DNA from: Gibbula magus
Taxonomy: Eukaryota > Mollusca > Gastropoda > Trochida > Trochidae
Assembly (NCBI GenBank): GCA_936450465.1
Contig: OW388300.1
Coordinates: 16,567,266-16,631,265, forward strand
Direction of reading: 5' to 3'
DNA: 64,000 bases
Part shown: positions 1-10,142 of the stretch, piece after piece
Position numbering within the stretch: position 1 is the first letter of the stretch
Layout: the number at the start of each line of letters is the position of its first letter
Made by a program: the position numbers and the translations under genes
The notes under the pieces: model-generated
Database searches by the model: none
Told to the model about the DNA's origin: nothing
Seen by the model: only the letters and a program-made list of their open reading frames with translations

Positions 1-880
1 CTACTTCTATCGGTCCTCAGTTGATCTTATTGATTTTAAAAGATAATAATTGAATGATATATAACGCGTTATTCACAAAAGAGTTTACAGATTCAATAAA
101 GTACCCCAATTTAACTACAATCGAAATTCCTATTTGAGGTTTTTTCGTGATTAATATATATATATTTTGGCATAGACGGTTTTAGGCAATCCGTTATAGC
201 TGTTCTTACTCTGCCAATTGCCATGTATTTCCAGAGAATACTGATATTTACTTATCTAAAATAGATTCTCCAAATTATCAGAAAATACATATTTCACATA
301 AGGTATCAATGTAGACAAAGGGAACCTTCTAAAGGTTGGAACATTCCTTTTGTAGGCCATGTTCAAGTTGTACTTCAGAGAAAATAAGTCATCTTTTATA
401 AGACTTGTAAATACATAATGTTGCTTTATTTTATTTATTTTATACCCTCTCATCCGAGATTCTGGGATACAGTCAGATCTAGTTTAACTGAACACGGTAT
501 ACCCGTTAACCCGGTCATCAGCACAGTAGTATTTCAAATCTTCTCTATGCATTTCTATGTAAATGATGATTTGTTTAACGCACAACTTGTTCTCTGGCCG
601 ACTTTCATCTGTAACCAAATTTTGCGATAAACGGGGTCTGACTGTATATTGTTTTTGACCTTTTTTTACCTTTCAGAAACATTAATGATGACTATTGATT
701 TAGATTGAACAGTGATAGGCCTTGGATAAATCACGTGTGCATAACATGTATATTGTGATGATACCTTTCGGTCAAGGTCATAACTTTTACCTTGTGACAA
801 GAATAGAAACTCTTCATTGATATTCATCTTACAATTCGGTTCAAGATTGCATTACATTACTAGTTACTGAGAGAATTGTC
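1..880. other. gene-free AT-rich stretch
   Basis: No reading frame here has splice borders, codon-like composition or a paralogous copy that keeps a frame. I see no repeat structure strong enough to name. It lies just upstream of the first recognisable module (B) of the large duplicated unit, so it may be a diverged end of that unit. Confidence 0.4.
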
Positions 881-1887
881 TGGCAGACGTGTGATTTAGA
901 TATACTTCACATACCTTCTCCGTGCAGAGGAAAGCAGACAAAAAACAACAAGGCTTTAATTAGCCAGTGATGTAGACTAATGCTTATGGCTTGCGGGGGA
1001 AAAGTTGATAGTACTTGGCAGCGTCTCTTTGTCTGTACGTATATACTATGCTTAAGTCAGTGTATGCTGTAGGCATCAGTCTTTACAAACACATCCTGTT
1101 CCTTTAAGCTTAAGTTTAATCAGAGCACTAATTGAGATTAAAAGAATGTGAAGTTTACCCTGATAACAAGAAAACTTGCCAATAATTGTTAAAGACAAAC
1201 GCCTGAATCTCTTGAGTACAGACTCTTCATTCAAAATCCTAGAATCCTAACTATAATTGATGGAATCATTGATTGCGGGCCTTTTGATAAATAAACCATT
1301 TGACGCCTGCCGCTGATCATGATAAAATATTTGTAAACGATACTGCTACAAGAAGAAACAAACTACATTTATAAATATATATAAAAATATCATCCCCATT
1401 TAACATACAACTATATATGCGATTTAATTGCAAAGAATTCAATAATTGTTTGTTAATTTATTTCTACATACATTAACAAGACAATTTGACATTATTCAAT
1501 CTTTCTAATAATTAATCTCAGATTATCATTAAAACAATGTAATGTAATATATGCAATACCAACTGAATGAAATGGAGACGGTAAAAATGACCATGTACAA
1601 GACATGACTGAAATGAGAAATAAATTTCAAGCTGTTATCAATTTTTGTTTAGAAAACATTTAATTACATCAATATTCATCTATCAATTTCCCATAACGTC
1701 TCCCAGCTTCCTAATCGTGACTTTATTCCTACATTCACCTTCGTCCATCACTCACATACCCCGGCCTCCAAATATAGTTCGAGATAACTGGAAATAAGAA
1801 AGGCACAACTTTGGGAATGACAATCCTATGTGTAAAGTTGATGAATAGCGAATGTACAATTCCAGAGATAACTGTTAAACAATGTTT

Positions 1888-2318
1888 CCATGGAAACCGC
1901 CGAAAATAAAATTCAGAAATAGGTCTAACCCTCAACAGGCACATCTAGGCATCATGGTTGCCATGTGTATGAAGTATGGCGTAGCTAGAATGTGTAGTTT
2001 AGGAAATCAGTTCCACACAAAATTACTTCCTTATTGAGTCACTGTTTTGTCATGTTTCCATGGTCACCGCAAAAATTAACATCCAAAACTCGATTTAACC
2101 CTCCAAAGGCACAACTAGAGATCATGGCTTACATGTGTAGCAAGTTTGGTGAAGCTAGCATGTATAGTGTGAGAAATATGCGCCGTACAAAATGACTTCC
2201 TTACAGAGTCACTGTTTTGTCATGTTTCCATGGAAACCGAAAAATATAAAATTCAGAAAATCGGTCTTATCTTTAAAAGGCACAACTAGAGATCATGGCT
2301 AACAACTGTAGCAAGTTT
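1888..2318. repeat. tandem repeat, 170-bp period, about 2.5 copies
   Basis: The palindromic start GTTTCCATGG recurs at 1888, 2058 and 2228 (position of CCATGG), giving an exact 170-base spacing. Each unit also contains 'GGCACAACTAGAGATCATGG' or a close variant and ends with 'GAGTCACTGTTTTGTCATG'. The units have diverged by substitutions. A related 'GTTTCCATAGAAAC' word occurs near 45010, so this is probably part of an interspersed repeat family rather than a satellite. Confidence 0.85.
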
Positions 2319-2329
2319 CCGAATCGCCG

Positions 2330-4610
2330 ATTAAAGTACTCAATGTTCACGATCAACACAAAGTTCACCAGGTTCCTACTTCTAATGCTGCGTTGACAGA
2401 GACAGCTTCTGAATTAACTCCCAGCCAAAGATTATAGCCCGAGTGTCACATAGGATCAATTTCTAACTCTCGGTTGTCACAGATCCAGTAATCAAGCCAA
2501 TCGCGTGCATTGGGATTTTGTTCATATGAAACGGTTGCTAATCAAAGTTTCATCTCTTCATATAACAAATTGCTGGATAAACATTAAAATAACATGATGG
2601 TAATTATCATATAATTTCCTTTGTGCATGAAATACCGAGAAATTCTTTGGTTTATAGAAAGGAGAAATAATTAGGAAAGTAAACAAAGAGTCAATATTTA
2701 TGTCTATTTTATTACGTTAAAGGTGTAGCATAGCCTATGACATTGATATATCATCACAAATGTGGATGTTGACCCTAATGATTCTGATAATCGTGATGAA
2801 TATGACATGTTGACAACAGCTCATAAGTGTTAAAGCTTACCTTTGAAATTACTTAATAAAGACACTTTGCTCTGTAATATTTAAGCATTTATTAATGCTT
2901 CTAAAGTGATATAACCAGCCTCATTCACAGTGTCATGTGAACACTGACGTATGACATGTATGTGGCTTTATAAAATATTTTCAAAAACCTTGAAACTTGA
3001 ACTTTAATTACTGGAGATATTCGATAATTACTAGGCTGTGCAACGATTCTTTGGTAACCTCTGCTCTTTTGTAAAATGCATAGATGTATTCAAGTATTTC
3101 GTACTTATATGGGACGGCAACATCTGAATTAAAGTGACGAACATGGGATCCTATTATATTAACCCCAAATTGGTAGCAAACGAGTCTTAAGCTGGTCTTA
3201 TTTCAAATACAGTCATGGCGCTTGGATATCTATTATTTTACTTTAAGTTTTTTTTTGTGCAGTGAAGTTTGTTTTATGTCAACAAATCTACTTAGGATAA
3301 TAAAGAATTCCCTTATATTACTTCAGTAGTTATTCCACTAAGGTTTTAGAGGATATGGAAACATGGGAGTCAGAGGATTTATGAGGTTTACGAATGTCAT
3401 ATAATGTTTAATGGATGATGACAGTGAAGACAGGCTTATATTTGTCAAACATGTTAAGCCGAGAATGGAAAATGGATTCTCAATGTCAAATTATTGGAAA
3501 TGACAAAACTGGATTTGAAACAAGAATCAACTTTGAGCACATTATTCATACCTTAATGTTACACTCGACTTCTATAAGGAGCATACGTAATTTGACGTTT
3601 GTGTTTGGTTTTAGAGTGTTCCATAATGTGATATATTTAAGATTTCAATGTTCGCATTGGGCCATATAACATGGATCATGTTTCCTCAAAATGTAAACAA
3701 CAGCAAACATATTATTTAACTAGGTAACTATGATTGATGTAAGAAACGTCATTTATTGAACTTGAAGAGTTATTTGACGCAATAATAGTAATAAGTGTAC
3801 GATTCATGATAATTTCAAGAGCTCGCCCATCCGAAAAGGGAAAACAAGGAAATTGTATCTCATTGATATTATCAAATGAAACAATATTAGATCCTTATCA
3901 AATGATGGCTAACAACATAGAAAAGTTTGATACTTCAAGCTATCCTAAGTCACACTGGCTGTACAGTGAAGATAGACATAAGAAAGCAGGTTTCCTATTA
4001 CATCTTTTTTTGGTTTGAAATCGAAAAACTATTCTATCCTGACACAGTCTAAAGACGATAAATTGGTTGAACAAAATAGAGCAAAAGGAGTGAAAAGTAC
4101 ATGGATGAAAAAACATTTGAGACACTCCATGTTTCGTTAATGTTTGTTCGATAGAAAGTTGTTCTTCGCTACCTTCAAGTTGATTAGATCTACTCATAAT
4201 ACTCTCCACACAATACAAACAAGAAAAGTAGCTCTGTCCCCACTGGATGATAAAAGATATATATTAGAAGATGGACTTCATTCGGTACCATATGGGTACA
4301 ATCCTTTGTCATTGAACTTTCAACACTTTTGAAACCCTAGAGTAACTCTTGTACAAAGTTCATACTCAAAATAAGTCTTCGAGACTTGATCGACTGCTGA
4401 CTTAAACAAACAAAAACAAAAAAGGGAGAGGGGTAGGCTTGGGGAAAAAACTCTCAAGGAAATCCACCCAATATTAACAGGTATTCGTTTTTTCTTTCTT
4501 TTTGTCAATTTGAAAAAAAAATAAAAAAATTTATACTTCTTTAAAACAAAAACCAAAACCAAAACTCAAAACAAAAATTTCCTTAAAGTATGTATTTATA
4601 TTATAAGTAT
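2330..4610. other. gene-free stretch, with a diverged H module near 3370-3560
   Basis: Around 3430-3510 the words 'CATGTTAAGCCGAGAATGGA' and 'ATTCTCAATGTCAAA' match module H of the large unit (compare 15425-15475 and 61660-61700), so a further, poorly preserved copy of that module lies here. A purine/pyrimidine low-complexity tract occurs at about 4390-4570. The open frames in this stretch are short and are not conserved between copies, so I do not call genes. Confidence 0.45.
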
Positions 4611-4615
4611 ACATC

Positions 4616-4876
4616 ATGTCTGCGGTGAAAAGGAACCGTTCATACTTCCACTTCGTTCTCAAGGGAAGGGAAGTCCTGTACGAGTCTACAGGGCTTTATC
4701 TCTCAGAGAAAAAGGCTCTCATAGCTGCCTGTACCCTCAAGTCACGTTTCTACCCGGGGAAGAAAGATGTCTTTCCCAAGTCAATCAACGCAAGTACAGA
4801 CTACCTCTCCCCAAAGAGGTTAGTGAAGAAAAAAGAATCCGGAACTTTGAAAAGGTCCTGGATGGATTCTACCTGA
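4616..4876 (+). CDS. small basic ORF at the edge of the viral-like island
   Basis: This is an 86-codon frame with an ATG start, rich in Lys and Arg (about one residue in four), with no signal peptide or membrane segment. The protein begins MSAVKRNRSYFHF and contains the stretch GLYLSEKKALIAAC. I do not recognise the family. It is in the same frame as the following Cys/His-motif ORF but separated from it by several stop codons (4874-4897), so it could be an upstream part of that gene or a separate gene. It lies within the stretch that also holds the penton-like fragment, which suggests, but does not prove, that it came from the same element. Confidence 0.4.
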   Translation: MSAVKRNRSYFHFVLKGREVLYESTGLYLSEKKALIAACTLKSRFYPGKKDVFPKSINASTDYLSPKRLVKKKESGTLKRSWMDST

Positions 4877-4897
4877 AAAGTTTAAAACAATTAATAA

Positions 4898-5260
4898 AAG
4901 GAGGAGCAGAAAACATGGGAATGTGAGGGGTGTACAATTAACCACCCCTCACAACATCAACACCCCTGTTTAACTTTTGGGGCGATCGAGCAAGTGAGGT
5001 GGTTCTTCAGCGATGTGGTACAATCGCTGAAGCACGAAGAGATCATAGAAACGTGCCTTGAGTACGTTAAAGACAATGATCCCTTTAACCTCGATGATGT
5101 TAATTTCAATCACTACAAGTCTGTAGAATGGTTGAAAAATAATTATTTGACCAGAGAAAACATTAAAAGTTACAATGTCTTGAAGTTGTGCAGTAGATCC
5201 ATCAAAACTTCGCATCCTAGAAAAAAAATTATAGTAAATATTTCCAATCATTCAATGAAA
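4898..5260 (+). pseudogene. Cys/His-motif ORF of a Maverick/adintovirus-like element, decayed
   Basis: The frame opens at 4898, immediately after a stop, and runs past the first ATG-like or GTG start (GTG at 4994). The upstream part encodes a compact Cys/His motif, CEGC followed by INHPSQHQHPC (about 4922-4969), of the form C-x2-C-x3-HPSQ-x-x-H-x-C, suggesting a metal-binding fold. An acidic, helical-looking segment follows (KHEEIIETCLEYVKDNDPF). I recall HPSQ-type Cys/His proteins as uncharacterised products encoded near F54H12.2-type genes in invertebrate genomes, but I could not check this. After about 5220 the frame loses its protein-like composition, although it stays open to 5407. There is no convincing ATG in frame, so the gene is truncated, spliced or dead. 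Confidence 0.45.
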
Positions 5261-5409
5261 CAATATGTCTGTTATCTTTTTCAGGGAACCTACCTGTGCT
5301 ATTTGTCAACGTTAGTATTCCATAATTTCACAATAAGACCTTTAAAAGAGCGATTGAAACTCTCAAAATATGCCCATTGCTCACAGAACTATTTACTATA
5401 TAGTTAATT

Positions 5410-5858
5410 TGAAAACTTGGATTTAAATACCGAAAATGAATATTTTCAAAAAATATGTTATGTTCTTTTAGGAAATAACATTGTGGAATAAATTTATCAT
5501 TATCATTTATGATATGTGAGAGAACTTTAAAAATAGAAAGGTTTTCGTTTTTATTTACCTTTATTCAAATGAAATCATATTTCGTTTTATTAAATTTCTT
5601 ATTGTTGTACATCATTCGTGCTTCAAAGCCAAATTATTTCAATATTTTTCTATTTTTGATGATTGAAAATTATATTTTGTTACTAATTTAAAATAAAAAT
5701 GTACAACTTGGTATTGTGTTATCATTTTGAGTGAATTTAAAAAACGTGGAAGAGAGCTCGGTTTTGTCTCTTCATGATGGAGCAAAGTAACAGACGAAGT
5801 GGACCAGCTTAGAAGGTCACGTGACGTCCTTTCCCCGCCCCTTTTACACACCGGTAAG
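5410..5858. other. gene-free interval, possible promoter near its end
   Basis: This is AT-rich sequence without coding signal until about 5745. The last 100 bases become GC-rich and contain 'GGTCACGTGACG' (an E-box-like word at 5816-5827) and 'CCCCGCCCC', immediately before an ATG in good context at 5859. This would suit the 5' leader or promoter of the membrane-protein relic. That reading rests on position only. Confidence 0.35.
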
Positions 5859-6186
5859 ATGGCGTTGGGAGCTATAGTATTTTGGGTTCTCATAAATTTG
5901 GTTTGGCCTTTGAAAGTTCAACAGTTTGGGGAGGCATGTCGACGAAGTAGTAGCTCACATCACAAGTGGGACTGTAGGGGACATTCGTTAGGGACTGTCA
6001 TAAGCCACATGATAGGTAATTCCTACAACCAGACGATTAACGTTGTACTGAAATGTGGTGCTTCCATCAAATTGAATGGCACACTATTTCCGCACTTAGC
6101 TAAAATCGATGGTGGAACAACAAGCTGTTCCTCCATTATGAACCCTGTGATTCTATTTGAATTGTCTCCTTCCGATGAAGAACGTG
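5859..6186 (+). pseudogene. membrane-protein relic, exon 1 (signal peptide and ectodomain)
   Basis: The start is ATG 5859 in the context AAGATGG. The earlier in-frame ATG at 5799 would bury the signal peptide. The first 20 residues (MALGAIVFWVLINLVW) form a clear hydrophobic signal peptide. About 90 residues follow, with five Cys and two N-glycosylation sequons (NQT, NGT). The frame runs into a donor-like GTAATT at 6187, leaving phase 1. The inferred product is a secreted or surface protein ectodomain. I recognise no domain. It sits between the Cys/His ORF and the basic ORF of the viral-like island, so it could be an element-encoded surface protein or a captured host gene. Confidence 0.5.
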
Positions 6187-6430
6187 GTAATTGACATTTT
6201 CACTTATTTAAAAAAAAGTTTAAAAACAAATTATGAACTGATCTAATAGATAACAAACAATATATACAGTATGGTAAACGTGGAGAAACTTAACATAGCG
6301 ATATTTAAAATTAAGTTCTTTGACATAATTCAATAAACTCTGTTTGAAATCAAAATGTCTTGTGTACTGTAATGTATTAATTTTCTTTGAAATCCATTTT
6401 GAAACTAAAAATAAAATTCTCCAACAGCAG

Positions 6431-6834
6431 CCAGCACTCGGACAACGATACCGACTACCACTACTCGGACTACGACATCATTATCATCATCGGTGACCAC
6501 TCGGACCACAACACAGACGTCAGCCCCCAGACTACGACATCGTCATTGGTGACCACTCGGACTTCAACACAGACGTCGGCGGCCACCACTCTGACAACGT
6601 CACCGTCATCAGTCTCCACTCGAACTAGGACATAGTCATCAGTCAACACTCGGATTAAGACACCGACACCGACGTCAGCCAACAATCTGACTACAACACC
6701 GATGACAACCTTCACTCTGACTACGACACCAACACCAACGTCAACCAGCACTCTGATTACGACTCGGACTACTACAACCGCAACGTCAGCCATCACTGGA
6801 ACTGGAACTATGGAACCAGAGCCACATGTTCTGA
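6431..6834 (+). pseudogene. membrane-protein relic, exon 2 (Thr/Ser-rich mucin-like stalk)
   Basis: A degenerate tandem array of ACNACN, CGGACN and ACTCGG words encodes Thr/Ser/Arg repeats such as VTTRTSTQTSAATTL. A CAGCAG acceptor precedes 6431, and the phase fits exon 1, giving Ala-Ser-Thr-Arg across the junction. A donor CTGA/GTAAGA lies at 6835. Two lesions are visible. A one-base shift in the C-run near 6523-6527 moves the Thr frame, and a TAG at 6633-6635 interrupts the later frame. The composition predicts an O-glycosylated extended stalk. The phase left at 6834 does not match exon 3, a further sign of decay or of a mis-chosen border. Confidence 0.5.
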
Positions 6835-7073
6835 GTAAGAAGCTTGATGTTATGCTCTTGTATTGCTTAAAGCTGAATTTACGTTATTCTTTTTCTTTTT
6901 AAACTGAAATTTCCAGAAAGTTGATTTCTAAAAGAAATTAAAACAAATTTGAATCATCAGGTATTGCATATAATTTTTTGTTTAAATGATTACATATATT
7001 TTAGTTTCAATAGATTCAAATTTGATTTCAAGCTTATTTCTTTAATATCGTTTTTTAATTTTCTTTTTTTCAG

Positions 7074-7204
7074 GTTCCACGCACACTCTCCAAGGCACCA
7101 TGATGGTATGATTGCATTATATATAGCTATAGTAGCATCATGTATTGCAGTAGCTGGTGCTTTAATTTTACTAGTAATTTACTTAAGGAAAGAATTTGCA
7201 ATAG
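7074..7204 (+). pseudogene. membrane-protein relic, exon 3 (transmembrane segment)
   Basis: A strong polypyrimidine tract and CAG (7045-7073) precede the block, and a donor G/GTACTC follows at 7205. The frame encodes one long hydrophobic segment including ALYIAIVASCIAVAGAL, followed by basic residues (LRKEF), typical of a single-pass anchor with a cytoplasmic stop-transfer. The phase at 7204 agrees with the acceptor at 7375. Confidence 0.5.
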
Positions 7205-7374
7205 GTACTCTGAATTACTGCTTAAGAATTAAGTGAGCGAACAATTGAAGAAGACGAAACTCAAATGAGATAATTAAAATTTTCAACCTTGGTTTTGGTA
7301 TTTTAAAAACGTTTCATTGATACATTAATGTTATTTGTATTATTGAAATAATTGTTGATGAATGTGTTTTGCAG

Positions 7375-7562
7375 TTCTCTGTGAAGTTACGAGCATGTTA
7401 GCTCTGGTCATAATCATCATCATCCTCATCGTTTCCCGCAAGATTATCAAGTTCATACGCACTACTAGACTCGCTCATCGTGTTCATCGACTCAGGAATG
7501 TTCTGTTTCGGGTAACTACTTTTGCTGTTTTAAAAGATGGAAAGAAAATTGTACATCGCTGA
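7375..7562 (+). pseudogene. membrane-protein relic, exon 4 (second hydrophobic segment, basic tail)
   Basis: The block begins after TGTTTTGCAG and is in phase with exon 3. It encodes a second hydrophobic run (LALVIIIIILIVS) and a strongly basic tail ending VLKDGKKIVHR with a TGA stop at 7560-7562. Its last 26 bases overlap the start of the basic ORF at 7537 in another frame. Such overlap is typical of compact viral-type gene layouts and unusual for a host gene. Alternatively this exon may be an independent small membrane ORF starting at ATG 7362. Confidence 0.5.
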
Positions 7563-7893
7563 CCCAAAGAAATTCATTCATTTCTTCGAGTCAAGACAAA
7601 GGAACAATCGCTCTCATATTTCATCAAAAGGGGTGAGCAAATTGCTACGAATGGAAAATATTAATGATAGTGCTGCTTCAAAAGAGAAAAGACATACAGT
7701 GAAGATTTCTTCCACAAATGAAAATATTATAGAGCGTGACGAATCAGCCCAAAAGAGACACAAATCTTTAAAGAGAAAGGAGGGGCAAAAAATCATCACT
7801 TCGCGAAGAAGGTACGTCGTGAAGGAAGGACCTCATCTCCAGCACTCATATTCAAGGACATCCCCGCCATTGACAAGCGAGACATATTCATAA
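7537..7893 (+). CDS. very basic ORF next to the penton-like gene
   Basis: The frame has 118 codons with an ATG start. The N-terminus (MERKLYIADPKKFIHFFE) looks globular. The remainder is extremely rich in Lys, Arg and Ser (for example RHKSLKRKEGQK) and has no hydrophobic segments, suggesting a nucleic-acid-binding or minor-core-type protein. The frame is uninterrupted. It overlaps the preceding membrane ORF by 26 bases and ends 37 bases before the penton-like ORF, consistent with a co-oriented cluster from one element. The family is not identified. The function is inferred from composition and position only. Confidence 0.5.
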   Translation: MERKLYIADPKKFIHFFESRQRNNRSHISSKGVSKLLRMENINDSAASKEKRHTVKISSTNENIIERDESAQKRHKSLKRKEGQKIITSRRRYVVKEGPHLQHSYSRTSPPLTSETYS

Positions 7894-7930
7894 AGTAAAC
7901 CATTTAAAAAAATAATATAATAATTTTAAA

Positions 7931-8245
7931 ATGTCAGTCCTGACAGAAAAAGATTTTTCCGAAGCCGTTCCTAGCAGCTTGTCCCTTTTCGAAATGCCTA
8001 GTTATCAGACTAGTGTATTACAGCATTATTATGTGAATGTACGCCCTCAGACTACCATAACAGAAGGAAGTCCCATAGATTTCCTCATCAAGAACGGAGG
8101 ATCAAACTACGTGGACTTACGACGTACTCGCCTTAATGTGAAAGTTAAAGTTACTCATTAGGATGGGACTAATCTTGATGACATACTTCCAGGTGTAAAA
8201 GCTGGTCTTCGACATGATTGTTTTTCTTTCCTGAAAAAGTAGCAG
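7931..8245 (+). pseudogene. penton-like (F54H12.2 family) capsid gene, N-terminal fragment
   Basis: The first 76 codons match the form I know for F54H12.2-family proteins, the penton-like minor capsid proteins of Maverick/Polinton and adintovirus-type elements common in mollusc genomes. Key parts are LFEMPSYQTSV near the start, then YYVNVRPQTTI, PIDFLIKNGG and DLRRTRLNVKVKV. A TAG at 8159-8161 breaks the frame, but the same frame continues with DGTNLDDIL, the expected continuation, for about 25 codons before a TAG at about 8240. The rest of the gene, normally several hundred residues, is missing. This is the clearest viral-like marker in the window. Confidence 0.7.
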
Positions 8246-8259
8246 ATCAATTTATTATA

Positions 8260-9980
8260 TAATTTTTTCATCATTGAGATAAGATGTTAAGCAATTTGTT
8301 CCCATAAATGTAGAATTGAGAAAGTAAAAATACACACCTCACTGTTGAACCACTTTGATCAATGTTTCTTGAACGTCCAATATTTACTCCCTCTCCCTTC
8401 AGCTAATGTATCTCAAATGACAGGAGTGAAATTTAAACAACGTTTTACTAAGTATCATTAACATATGAATAGTCTACTAGATTATTTTTAGAAACTGAAC
8501 TCTAGCAGTCACCTGTCGCTGAACTTAAATTGGAGAAGAAAATTCCTTTGTGTTATAGATTTCTATTCATAACATTCGGAACATTCTATAACTTCTTTTC
8601 ACGCTCGAGTAGCTCAGGAGGAGAAAGTATTGTTCTTCTATTGTCTTGGCGTGTTATCATACAAAATACACTACTCATATCCATACTCGTCAACGTGCAA
8701 AAGGAATAACGCAGTGATATATCATTATTACATCATGACTTTAAAGGTGTATTATCCATAATAGTATTAACTCTTCACCTCAAGTATTTATTAAAACTGA
8801 TACTGGCAGGAGAAATAATGGTCTGGTCACTTTGTTTCCTATTCATAGTTACACCGACCCTTGTGGATGTACATTTCTACATGTACATGTACATGCATTG
8901 GAATACTATTTTTGTTCAGACATTAATGGAACTTACAAACTTCATATATCGTCATGTCTAAATAAATAAAATTTCGAACAGTGCAACATCTTTTAAATAA
9001 TGTAAGATGCCATGAACAGTTTGATAAAGTTTATAAACACAGATGTTTCACTTGATCCTTTTACACTCATATTCTCCACACCACTGTTTGTCATGTAGGG
9101 ATCACATGTTATTTATTAAGCACACTTTGGAATCTCAGATAAAGTAAGGATGTTGTGTTGGTCTGGTATTGATTTGTGAGCATTTCCCCGAGTTAAACAT
9201 GATCTGAAAGAATAGTACGTTCTTGGGAGGTACTTTTCTCCATAAAGAGGCCCGGGGCCCGAATCTGGCATTGATATTTTTTTCATTAGAAAGTTTGTAG
9301 CTAAATTAAGAATGCTTCGAGTAAAAAGTAAGTGATCCAGGATATGATATTTAAGGATGAGGACGTTAGAAAATTCTTCAATGAAATCAAGTATGCTGTC
9401 GTACAGCATCCGTCATTTCGGACTACTCAGATGCTGAGATAGACCTTAAGAGAAGGTTAAGTTGATGTGGAAGCAAAACCATGAAATTGAATTGTTGAGA
9501 CGGCAACTTGAAAATAGTGACTTACGTTTTTTTCAATAAAATACATCAATACAACTTTATTCAATTTTCAGTATAATGTTTTTCTTAATTAGGAAGGTTA
9601 TGCATTGGTACACAGAATGATTGATCGCAGATGTCAATACATAGCCACACTGGTATTGCATGCTTTCTCCCTGTAATGATAATACTAGCATTACTAAAAC
9701 CACTGCTTATGTGTTTGTATAGAAATTGCATATATCAAGTAAATTCCATCGTTTAAAATAACACTCATGTGTATGATTATCGTTCAATAATTTAAACATC
9801 AAACAAAGGCCCGTAATGGATCAAAGCATGGGTGAATTTAAGATAGTTGTGGTATGTACATTTATTATGCTGTTTGTGCTATTGGCTGCGGATGACACAA
9901 ACACATTACGTGTCTATGTATCCTGCATAAGATAACTAGCGAGTGTACGGATATATTTACTATTGCATTAATTTGACTAG
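8260..9980. repeat. module D upstream part, copy 1, non-coding
   Basis: From about 9000 the sequence matches 20990-21420. For example, 'TACTTTTCTCCA', 'CGAATCTG' and 'GTTGTAGCTAAATTAAGAAT' or close variants occur at 9230-9315 and 21045-21130, and 'TGAAATTGAATTGTTGAG' occurs at 9481 and 21277. There is no conserved reading frame. 8875-8895 holds a short run of ACATGT words. Confidence 0.55.
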
Positions 9981-10142
9981 TATCTGTCCAAGACACACAA
10001 CTGAATCGCATGAGTAATCTCTCATCTGACATCAGAGGTGGTAACCTGTCTGGATCATTCCGAGCTTTAAGTGATGACATCTCACTCAATTTCCTTACTC
10101 ATCAGATAAAATACGATATCAGCATTATCAGTGCGTGGCAAT
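9981..10142 (+). pseudogene. relic exon D, copy 1
   Basis: An acceptor-like TAG at 9978-9980 is followed by a frame containing DIRGGNLSGSF and SDDISLNFLTHQIKYD, then ISAWQYYG. The same peptide is kept with few changes in copies 2 (21838-22077) and 3 (54879-55078). Relative to copy 2 there is an in-frame six-base deletion, which suggests past coding constraint. Two shorter degraded pieces of the same block recur at about 10325-10380 and 10637-10745. The family is not recognised. Confidence 0.45.

Larger units (their letters stand above)
4600..8260 (+). mobile_element. degraded Maverick/Polinton- or adintovirus-like island
   Basis: Five to six co-oriented coding relics lie within 3.7 kb: a basic ORF, a Cys/His ORF, a four-exon membrane protein, a K/R-rich ORF and the penton-like fragment. 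No polymerase B, integrase, packaging ATPase or major capsid gene is present, so only a piece of a 15-20 kb element remains. I found no terminal inverted repeats or target duplication. The island lies inside copy 1 of the large unit and has no counterpart in copies 2 and 3, so it was either inserted into copy 1 or lost elsewhere. Confidence 0.5.

Noticed and set aside
4923..4952. Perfect 10-bp stem (GTGAGGGGTG / CACCCCTCAC) that could be a terminator or RNA hairpin
   Set aside because: It lies within the reading frame of the Cys/His motif, and a single small stem is easily due to chance.
6470..6796. 108-codon - strand ORF rich in Val
   Set aside because: It is the antisense shadow of the Thr-repeat exon on the + strand.
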